From Arthrobacter horti (GTDB taxonomy: Bacteria > Actinomycetota > Actinomycetes > Actinomycetales > Micrococcaceae), in NCBI RefSeq assembly GCF_030731045.1, contig NZ_JAVALS010000001.1:780294-844293 (forward strand): 64,000 bases of DNA. The letters are read 5' to 3'. The position numbers were made by a program, and so were the translations under genes. Shown here one piece after another: positions 58,553-64,000 of this stretch (positions are counted from its first letter, which is position 1; each line of letters begins with the position of its first letter). Below the pieces are notes generated by a model. That model searched no databases. It saw nothing but the letters and a program-made list of their open reading frames with translations, and was not told the DNA's origin.

Positions 58553-59817
58553 GCCATCCACGGGGAAGGGACGACGACGGCGCGCGGGCGGCCGCCGAAC
58601 TGGCCGCCCGCGCGTCGTACGGGCGCCTGGTGGCATTCCTGACGAGCGGCTCCGGGGACGTACTGCTGGCCGAGGACGCCCTGGGCCACGCATTCGAGCA
58701 GGCGCTGCGGCGCTGGCCGGTGGACGGTGTCCCGGACCGCCCGGACGCCTGGCTGCTGTCCGTGGCCCGGAACCGGCAGCGTGACGACTGGAAGTCGGCG
58801 CGTCGCCGGCTGTCCACTCCCCTGGACGAGGCCGGAGAACCTGCCATGACCGATCACTCCGAGGATTTCCCGGACCGCCGGCTGGCCTTGCTGCTGATGT
58901 GCGCGCACCCGGCCATCGCGGAGGACATCCGCACGCCGCTCATGCTGCAGGCCGTCCTGGGATTCGACGCCGCTCAGATCGGGGCCGCTTTCGCCGTACC
59001 CACGGCGACAATGGCCCAGCGTCTGGTCCGGGCCAAACGCCGTATCCGGGACGCCCGCATTCCGTTCGAACCACCTGGTCCGGAGGCACTGCCGGACCGC
59101 CTTCCCCCGGTGCTGGAGGCCGTGTACGGCTGCCTGGCGGTGAGGCCTTCCGGTCCTGACGATGGACCGGCTCCGTCCTTGGCCGAGGGGTTGTTCCTCG
59201 CGGAGCTCCTCGCGTCGAGCCTGGCCACTGATGCCGAGGCGTGGGGGCTCGCCTCCATGGCGGCGTTCCTGGCGTCCCGGCCGGCGACCGGACCGTTCGT
59301 CCCGCTCGAGGAGCAGGATCCCCAGGCCTGGCACCCGGTGCTGATGCGGCGGGGACGGGAGTATCTGGAACGGTCCTCCCGCCTGTCCGCCGGCGGGGCA
59401 CCCGGCCGCTTCCAGCTCGAGGCCGCGATCCAGGCCGCGCACGCGGATCGTGCCCGTACCGGAGAGACCCCGTGGACAGACCTGGCCACGCTGTACGCGG
59501 CGCTGAACACAGTGGCTCCGACCCTCGGCTCCCTCGTGGCGGAGGCCGCGGTGCTCCGTCGCGCCGACGGGCCCCACGCCGCACTGCGGAGACTGGACGC
59601 CGTCGCATTACAGTTCCCCGGTGCCGTCGAGAGGTTCCAGCCCTTGGCGGCGGTGCGCGCCGATGCACTGGAGGCGGCCGGCGACGCCGACGGTGCGGCG
59701 GAGGCCTGGGAGAGAGCGCTGGAGCTCAGCGCCGAGGAGCGTGTACGGGCGTACCTGCGGCGGCGCCTGGATCTGCTGCGGACGGATCGGCTGCAGACGG
59801 ACGAGGGCAGGGTGTGA
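58534..59817 (+). CDS. ECF42-group RNA polymerase sigma factor with C-terminal TPR-like extension
   Basis: 427 aa. Sigma region 2 (about 25-90) has YGRLVAFLTSGSGDVLLAEDALGHAFEQALRRW and PDAWLLSVARNRQRD; region 4 (about 125-175) has LMLQAVLGFDAAQIGAAFAVPTATMAQRLVRAKRRIRDA. A long helical extension (about 190-427) ends in TPR-like helices (ADALEAAGDADGAAEAWERALEL). This long tail is typical of the ECF42 group, where it is needed for activity in place of an anti-sigma factor; no anti-sigma gene is present. ATG 58534 lies inside the DGPF gene. Confidence 0.92.
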   Translation: MDAERLSHPRGRDDDGARAAAELAARASYGRLVAFLTSGSGDVLLAEDALGHAFEQALRRWPVDGVPDRPDAWLLSVARNRQRDDWKSARRRLSTPLDEAGEPAMTDHSEDFPDRRLALLLMCAHPAIAEDIRTPLMLQAVLGFDAAQIGAAFAVPTATMAQRLVRAKRRIRDARIPFEPPGPEALPDRLPPVLEAVYGCLAVRPSGPDDGPAPSLAEGLFLAELLASSLATDAEAWGLASMAAFLASRPATGPFVPLEEQDPQAWHPVLMRRGREYLERSSRLSAGGAPGRFQLEAAIQAAHADRARTGETPWTDLATLYAALNTVAPTLGSLVAEAAVLRRADGPHAALRRLDAVALQFPGAVERFQPLAAVRADALEAAGDADGAAEAWERALELSAEERVRAYLRRRLDLLRTDRLQTDEGRV

Positions 59818-59866
59818 GCCGCGCGGCCGGCGTGACGCCGGCCGTCCCGCTTGGCAGACTGGGGCC

Positions 59867-60346
59867 ATGACCCTCCGACTCAGCCCACTCAGTCCTGACC
59901 GGTTCCCGCAGTGGTTCGCCAGAAGCTGCTCCGAATACGAGGCGGACCTGGTGGCCACTGGGGAAACCCCGGAGGACGCCCGGCGGCATGCCCAGCTTTC
60001 CCTGGAATCGGCGTTCCCCACCGGGTCCCAGACGGCCGGCAATGCCGTCTTCGACGTCCTGGACGGTGACGACGTCGCAGTGGGCTATGTGTGGGTGAGA
60101 AGCGGTCCGCCGGAGGAACCGCACGAGTGGTGGATCTACGACATCGTGGTGGAGCCTGGTCACCGTGGCAAGGGGTTCGGCCGGGCCACCATGCTCCTGG
60201 CCGAGGACTACGCCCGGAGCCAGGGCGCCACCGCAATGCGCCTGAGTGTGTTCGGCTTCAACGCCACGGCCCGCGGGCTGTACGAGTCGCTGGGCTACGA
60301 GACGGTGACCTTGAAGATGAAGAAGTCCCTCGTGCCGGACCATTGA
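59867..60346 (+). CDS. GNAT-family N-acetyltransferase
   Basis: 159 aa. The acetyl-CoA motif is IVVEPGHRGKGFGRATMLLAEDYARSQGA, followed by LSVFGFNATARGLYESLGYETVTLKMKK, a RimI/Acetyltransf_1 pattern. N-terminal helix ARSCSEYEADLVATGETPEDARRHA resembles aminoglycoside-type or general GNAT proteins. The substrate is not known. No Shine-Dalgarno is present; CAGACT ends 6 nt before ATG 59867, pointing to a leaderless transcript. Confidence 0.87.
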   Translation: MTLRLSPLSPDRFPQWFARSCSEYEADLVATGETPEDARRHAQLSLESAFPTGSQTAGNAVFDVLDGDDVAVGYVWVRSGPPEEPHEWWIYDIVVEPGHRGKGFGRATMLLAEDYARSQGATAMRLSVFGFNATARGLYESLGYETVTLKMKKSLVPDH

Positions 60347-60365
60347 CAGATGTTAGATTCTTTAC

Positions 60366-60947
60366 ATGAGTAAGGATCTTCCGACGAACCCCGTGGCGGC
60401 GCGGTCGCGCCTCGCACTGCTGGACGCCGCCACCGGGCTCCTTGATGCCCGCCCCGCCGCGGAGATCTCGATCAAAGATGTGGTCTCCGCTGCCGGTATG
60501 AGCCGCCCGACCTTCTATCAGCACTTCACCGACGTCGGGGATGCGTTCGCGGCCGCCGGCATGAGCCGTTTCGAGAGCGCCGTGGCCGGCATGCCGGATG
60601 CCGGGCACAGCGACGGCGTGCCCGGTACGGTCCCCGCACTGTTCGGCGCCCTCCTGAGTCGTCTGAGTGAGCACTCGCTCTTCTACGCACGGGTCGGTGA
60701 AAGCCCCGGCGGCGCACCCTTCCACGCCGAGGCGGTCCGGGCCACTTCGGAGTGGCTGCACCGGGAACCACAGCTGACAGGCACGGTGACGGAAGATGGC
60801 GCCACCCGCGAGTTCCTCGCCGCCGGGGTGGTCTGGACGGTGATGCGGTACCTCACCGAGAGCTGCCGGGACACCTCGGTCCCGAGCCCCGAGGGGACGC
60901 TCGCCCGGCTCCTCCTCTCCTTCGAGCCGGTTCAGTCCTCCGAGTAG
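60366..60947 (+). CDS. TetR-family transcriptional regulator
   Basis: 193 aa. The N-terminal helix-turn-helix (about 14-60) reads LLDAATGLLDARPAAEISIKDVVSAAGMSRPTFYQHF, a standard TetR domain, with a variable ligand-binding helical domain to the end. ATG 60366 has no Shine-Dalgarno; TAGATT ends exactly 6 nt upstream. The last 16 nt overlap the convergent WYL regulator gene. Its target may be the GNAT gene just upstream. Confidence 0.88.
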   Translation: MSKDLPTNPVAARSRLALLDAATGLLDARPAAEISIKDVVSAAGMSRPTFYQHFTDVGDAFAAAGMSRFESAVAGMPDAGHSDGVPGTVPALFGALLSRLSEHSLFYARVGESPGGAPFHAEAVRATSEWLHREPQLTGTVTEDGATREFLAAGVVWTVMRYLTESCRDTSVPSPEGTLARLLLSFEPVQSSE

Positions 60948-61879
60948 AGATCCATCAGCTCCCGTCCCAGCCGCGCCAGGAGCCGTCCGACCTCCGGAGA
61001 GTCCACGACCTCCACCAAAGAGCCCCAGCCGGCCAGCTTCCGCGCGACGTCCATCGGCACCGATCCGGCGACGCTCACTCTGGCCCTTCCGTCCGGCTCC
61101 GTGCCGAGTTCGTCCAGGTGGGTGCCGAAGTGGTCCCTGAGGACGGGAAGGTGCCCGGGATCGAGAAGGACGGTGACACGGACCCGTGAACGCCGGCCCT
61201 CGATCTCCGCGGAGACGCCGTTCCAGAGCCGGAGGACATCCAGATCCGCGGGACGCTCGAACAGTTCCCCGGAATCCTCCAGCCCCTCGATCCGGTCCAC
61301 CCTGAACGTTCGCGGCCCGTTGTCCGTCCCGGCCAGCACGTACCAGATACCGCCCTTGTCCACCACCGCCCACGGATTCACCGCCCGGACGCTCCGCTCT
61401 CCCGCACTGCGGCGGTAGTCGAGCCGGAGCCGGCGGCGGTCGACGACGGCGTTCTCCAGAGCGTCTGCCAGCTGCGGGCGCTGCGGAGCCGGTTCGCCCC
61501 AGCCGGCACGGTCGGTGACCCTCGCCGCCGCGGCGGCCTCGGCGTCGTCCCGGAAGCTGGGCGGCAGTGCCCGGAGGAGCTTACGCAGGGCGGGGGCCGC
61601 GCCGTCGGGCAGCTGCGGTGCGGAGCCCAGCAGCAGGAAGAGCGCGCGAGCCTCCGGGGCGGTGAGCCCTGTCAGATCCGTGCGGGAACCGCCCAGGAGC
61701 TGCCAGCCCCCTCCCCGGCCGGGTTCGGCGTAGACGGGTATGCCGGCCACGGACAGCGCCCCGAGGTCACGGCGGGCTGTGGCCAGGGAGACTTCGAGCT
61801 CCCCGGCCAGTTCGGCGGCGGTGACCTTGCCCCGGGCTTGAAGGATGAGCAGGGCGGACACCAGACGATCGGCACGCAT
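60932..61879 (-). CDS. WYL-domain transcriptional regulator (YafY type)
   Basis: 315 aa. The N-terminal HTH_11-like helix-turn-helix (about 1-55) is MRADRLVSALLILQARGKVTAAELAGELEVSLATARRDLGAL. The WYL domain (about 130-220) has VNPWAVVDKGGIWYVLAGTDNGPRTFRVDRI, with WYV in place of WYL. The C-terminal WCX-like extension follows. ATG 61879 is divergent from a glyoxalase-like gene, with an ATAAG/CTTAT dyad in the gap, so this is the usual regulator-VOC pair. Confidence 0.9.
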   Translation of the reverse strand: MRADRLVSALLILQARGKVTAAELAGELEVSLATARRDLGALSVAGIPVYAEPGRGGGWQLLGGSRTDLTGLTAPEARALFLLLGSAPQLPDGAAPALRKLLRALPPSFRDDAEAAAAARVTDRAGWGEPAPQRPQLADALENAVVDRRRLRLDYRRSAGERSVRAVNPWAVVDKGGIWYVLAGTDNGPRTFRVDRIEGLEDSGELFERPADLDVLRLWNGVSAEIEGRRSRVRVTVLLDPGHLPVLRDHFGTHLDELGTEPDGRARVSVAGSVPMDVARKLAGWGSLVEVVDSPEVGRLLARLGRELMDLYSED

Positions 61880-61906
61880 GGGACCAGAATCCCAGAAAAA
61901 CAGCTC

Positions 61907-61923
61907 ATAAGGTGAGCACTTAT
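61907..61923. promoter_or_regulatory. Candidate WYL-regulator operator
   Basis: ATAAGGTGAGCACTTAT has ATAAG/CTTAT arms 7 nt apart. It lies 28 bp before the regulator and 60 bp before the divergent VOC gene. AT-rich arms stand out from the high-GC context. Confidence 0.4.
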
Positions 61924-61983
61924 CGGGCGCACAGTGATTCCAGGAGCCCGGGCACACGGCCCGGCCGAAGGAAGGATCCGGTC

Positions 61984-62400
61984 ATGCTGCGAGGAATCGC
62001 CACCGTGAACATCTACGCGGAGGACCTCAAGGAGGCCCGCCGCTGGTACACCGAACTGCTGGGCGCGGAGCCGTACTTCGCGCGGGAAGTCGACGGCGGA
62101 CTCGCCTATGTGGAGTTCCGCATCGGTGATTTCTCCACCGAGCTCGGCATCATCGACGCCCGGTTCGCTCCGCAGCCGCGCGGCACCCGGGAGACCGTCT
62201 CGGGTGCGATCGCCTACTGGGCGGTGGATGACGCGGAGGCTGCCTTCACCCGTCTGCTGGAACTCGGCGCCACGGAGCATCAGGCCGTCCGGACGCAAGG
62301 GCCCGGCTTCGTGACGGCGTCCGTGGTGGACCCGTTCGGGAACTTGCTGGGTGTCATGGAGAACAGCCACTACGTCGAGGTGGTGGAGTCGGTCCGGTGA
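61984..62400 (+). CDS. VOC-superfamily (glyoxalase/bleomycin-resistance-like) protein
   Basis: 138 aa, one pair of beta-alpha-beta-beta-beta modules. ATVNIYAEDLKEARRWYTELLGAEPYF and GLAYVEFRIGDFSTELGII form module 1, and IAYWAVDDAEAAFTRLLELGA with ASVVDPFGNLLGVMEN forms module 2 (DPFGN is typical). Metal-binding Glu residues are possible in ELGI and VMEN. It may be an isomerase, a dioxygenase or a drug-binding protein. ATG 61984 has AAGGA 8 nt upstream. Controlled probably by the divergent WYL regulator. Confidence 0.87.
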   Translation: MLRGIATVNIYAEDLKEARRWYTELLGAEPYFAREVDGGLAYVEFRIGDFSTELGIIDARFAPQPRGTRETVSGAIAYWAVDDAEAAFTRLLELGATEHQAVRTQGPGFVTASVVDPFGNLLGVMENSHYVEVVESVR

Positions 62401-62406
62401 AGGCGG

Positions 62407-63693
62407 TCATTCCGGCACATTGCCGGTGTCCGCGCCCAGACGGAATGGCGTCGTGACCCCCTCATACACCACGTGGGTCATGAGTCCCTCGGCAGCGTGG
62501 GGAAGATTGTGGCAGTGATCCATCCAGAGGCCCGGATTGTCCGCGAGGAACGCCACCTCGTAACTCTCCCCCGTTTCGACGTTGAGCGAGTCCACCCACC
62601 AGGGGCTCCCCGTGGCCGGCGTGCCATTGCGGCTCAGGACCACGGCGTGGTGCCCGTGCAGATGCATCGGATGCGATTCACCGCTGGCGTTGCTGATGCT
62701 GATGACCACCACGTCACCGCGTGAGGCAGGGAACGCGGGTATGTCGCGGCCGGTCTTGCCGTTGACCGTCCACCAGAATCCCGGCTTCCCGTCCAGGAAT
62801 CCGGGCGCACGGCCGATGTCGTAGCGGTAGCGCCGGTTGGCCTGCGAAGGGTCGAAAGGCAGGCTCACCGGTGAGCCGTAGCTGAGCGGGTCGAGCGTCG
62901 CGGACGGTGCCGCGGTGTCCCGCACGGTGGACGACGACGGCGCGCGGCCCGCCGTCGTCGTGCTCAGCAGCAGCGACGCACCGGGGACCTGGACGCGGAC
63001 GCTTGAGCCTTCGGGCACTGTGACGCCCAGATCCGCGCGGGCGCCGGCCGTGACGAGGACCTTCTGGCCCGTGACCGGAGTCGGGCCATTGACCTCGTGG
63101 CCGTCGATGGCCAGGAGCCGGTACGGAGCGCCGGTGGTCCAGGCGGAGATGGGCGAGTTGTCCGTGTTGATGACCCGCACGCGGACTTCCCGGCCTGCGG
63201 GCACCTCCTGCCGGAGCTCACGGCCCTGGCCGTTCAGGCTGCGGGACGCTCCCGGGTAGTTGTGCACCACCAGGGGGATGTCCAGGCTGCCCGGCACCTC
63301 GGCGGCGGGCAGCAGGACCAGCGCACCGAAGAGGCCCTCCTGCACTTGGGTGTGGGACATCTGGTGGGAGTGGTACCAGAACGTCCCGGCCTGGCGGGCC
63401 AGGAACCGGTAGACGAAGTCATGGCCCGGGCGTAATCGGGCCACCTTGGTGCCGTAGGAGATCCCCAGAAGCACCAGGGCGACCAGAGGGATGAGCATCT
63501 CTCCGTTCATCCCATGGATCATGAATCCGAAGACCTCGGGGAATGGTGGCGGACCAGATCTGCTCTCGGGATCGAATGCCCCTCCATTGGTGAGGAAATG
63601 GTCGAGCCCGGCAGCTCCCCAAGCGACCGTGGCCGCCTGGACAGCCACGAGGGCGCACAGAAGATAAGCAAGAATTCTGTAGGTGGTACGCAT
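62407..63693 (-). CDS. Chimeric multicopper oxidase: membrane N-terminus fused to a truncated oxidase
   Basis: 428 aa. Residues 1-83 are two membrane helices (ILAYLLCALVAVQAATVAW; MLIPLVALVLLGISYG) around PPFPEVFGFMIHGMNGEM, resembling the first half of a small four-helix membrane protein (DUF6220-like). From about residue 84 the sequence is a multicopper oxidase entered in the middle of its first cupredoxin domain (RPGHDFVYRFLARQAGTFWYHSHQ). Copper motifs HSH (108-110), HPMHLH (341-346) and HCH (393-395) are present; the first motif (HWHG type) is absent, so the trinuclear centre is incomplete. I infer an in-frame deletion fusing two neighbouring genes near nt 63440. Activity is doubtful. 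ATG 63693 has a weak ribosome site. Confidence 0.75.
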   Translation of the reverse strand: MRTTYRILAYLLCALVAVQAATVAWGAAGLDHFLTNGGAFDPESRSGPPPFPEVFGFMIHGMNGEMLIPLVALVLLGISYGTKVARLRPGHDFVYRFLARQAGTFWYHSHQMSHTQVQEGLFGALVLLPAAEVPGSLDIPLVVHNYPGASRSLNGQGRELRQEVPAGREVRVRVINTDNSPISAWTTGAPYRLLAIDGHEVNGPTPVTGQKVLVTAGARADLGVTVPEGSSVRVQVPGASLLLSTTTAGRAPSSSTVRDTAAPSATLDPLSYGSPVSLPFDPSQANRRYRYDIGRAPGFLDGKPGFWWTVNGKTGRDIPAFPASRGDVVVISISNASGESHPMHLHGHHAVVLSRNGTPATGSPWWVDSLNVETGESYEVAFLADNPGLWMDHCHNLPHAAEGLMTHVVYEGVTTPFRLGADTGNVPE

Positions 63694-63836
63694 CTGACAG
63701 TCCCTGTCTGGGCGAAGCGATATCGGTCAGGCAGCGACGTCGCGTGGGCGGCCACGGTTCGGCGGGTGCTGCCCTTCGGTGTTCGTGACGGGTCTGTGTG
63801 GCCTTGCCGGGCGGTCGTGTCCCGGGTGTTAAATGC

Positions 63837-63874
63837 AGCGGCCCCGGGAGCGTCGTTGCTTCCGGGGCTTCGCT
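63837..63874 (-). terminator. rRNA operon terminator
   Basis: A hairpin with GCCCCGG / CCGGGGC arms, flanked by AGCG / CGCT, lies just beyond the 3' end of 5S rRNA on the minus strand, followed by GCATTTAA. The region 63694-63836 holds nothing else recognisable. Confidence 0.6.
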
Positions 63875-63885
63875 GGTGGTTGTGT

Positions 63886-64000
63886 CCGGCGGTGTCCTAC
63901 TCTCCCACACTCTCTCGGGTGCAGTACCATCGGCGCTGTGGGTCTTAGCTTCCGGGTTCGGAATGGGACCGGGCGTTTCCCCCACGCTATGACCGCCGTA
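63886..64000 (-). rRNA. rrf: 5S ribosomal RNA (5' end cut by the window edge)
   Basis: The minus strand reads TACGGCGGTCATAGCG, then the conserved CCCATTCCGAACCCGGAAG loop, GATGGTACTGCA, and closes with GTAGGACACCGCCG, which pairs with the 5' end CGGCGGT to form helix I. Length is about 115 nt to the edge; one or two 5' bases are outside. The 23S and 16S genes should lie to the right of the window. Confidence 0.95.

Overview
The window is chromosomal DNA of a high-GC actinobacterium, most likely Micrococcaceae (Arthrobacter and relatives). The reasons are strong GC bias at third codon positions, the partial prenyl synthase / Rv2175c-like / PASTA kinase / class II DAHP synthase neighbourhood, the gcvH-garA-merR-nuclease-merR block known from Mycobacterium (Rv1826-Rv1830), and a 5S rRNA of actinobacterial type at the right edge. 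No insertion sequence, prophage, CRISPR array or tRNA was seen.

Layout. 1-21.3 kb is a conserved housekeeping core: cell-wall LysM/transglycosylase, PASTA Ser/Thr kinase, MarR plus ABC exporter, aroG, acyltransferase, esterase, ROK glucokinase, long-chain acyl-CoA ligase, pyruvate carboxylase, orphan ParA, and the McdR / bifunctional nuclease / FtsR / GarA / GcvH block. The forkhead protein GarA keeps its phosphorylation motif, and a candidate kinase is encoded 16 kb away.

21.5-40.4 kb is an accessory catabolic island. It holds a complete dipeptide-type ABC importer, four amidohydrolases (three paralogues of cytosine-deaminase type and one aberrant chlorohydrolase-type protein), two FCD-type GntR regulators, an isochorismatase-like hydrolase with a divergent DJ-1/AraC regulator, an MFS carrier and two amino-acid/amine permeases. 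A near-identical operator, TTTGG(N)ATACCAAA, recurs at the importer promoter, three amidohydrolase promoters, one GntR gene and a permease. I infer one regulon for uptake and hydrolysis of an unknown heterocyclic or N-substituted amide/amine.

40.5-51.2 kb holds molybdenum-cofactor genes (fdhD, moeA, a mobA-DUF6457 fusion), a methyltransferase, a zinc alcohol dehydrogenase, an FAD monooxygenase, a two-component system with a small membrane protein, and a cold-shock protein. 51.4-58.0 kb is a second compact catabolic locus: a PucR regulator divergent, over a perfect 9-bp inverted repeat, from an acyltransferase, a polar-amino-acid ABC importer and an enolase-superfamily epimerase. 58.1-63.7 kb has an ECF42-type sigma factor behind a DGPF protein with a matching promoter, small regulators, and a multicopper oxidase that looks like an in-frame deletion chimera. 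5S rRNA closes the window.

Many start codons without a Shine-Dalgarno lie exactly 6 nt after a -10-like hexamer, which suggests frequent leaderless transcripts.
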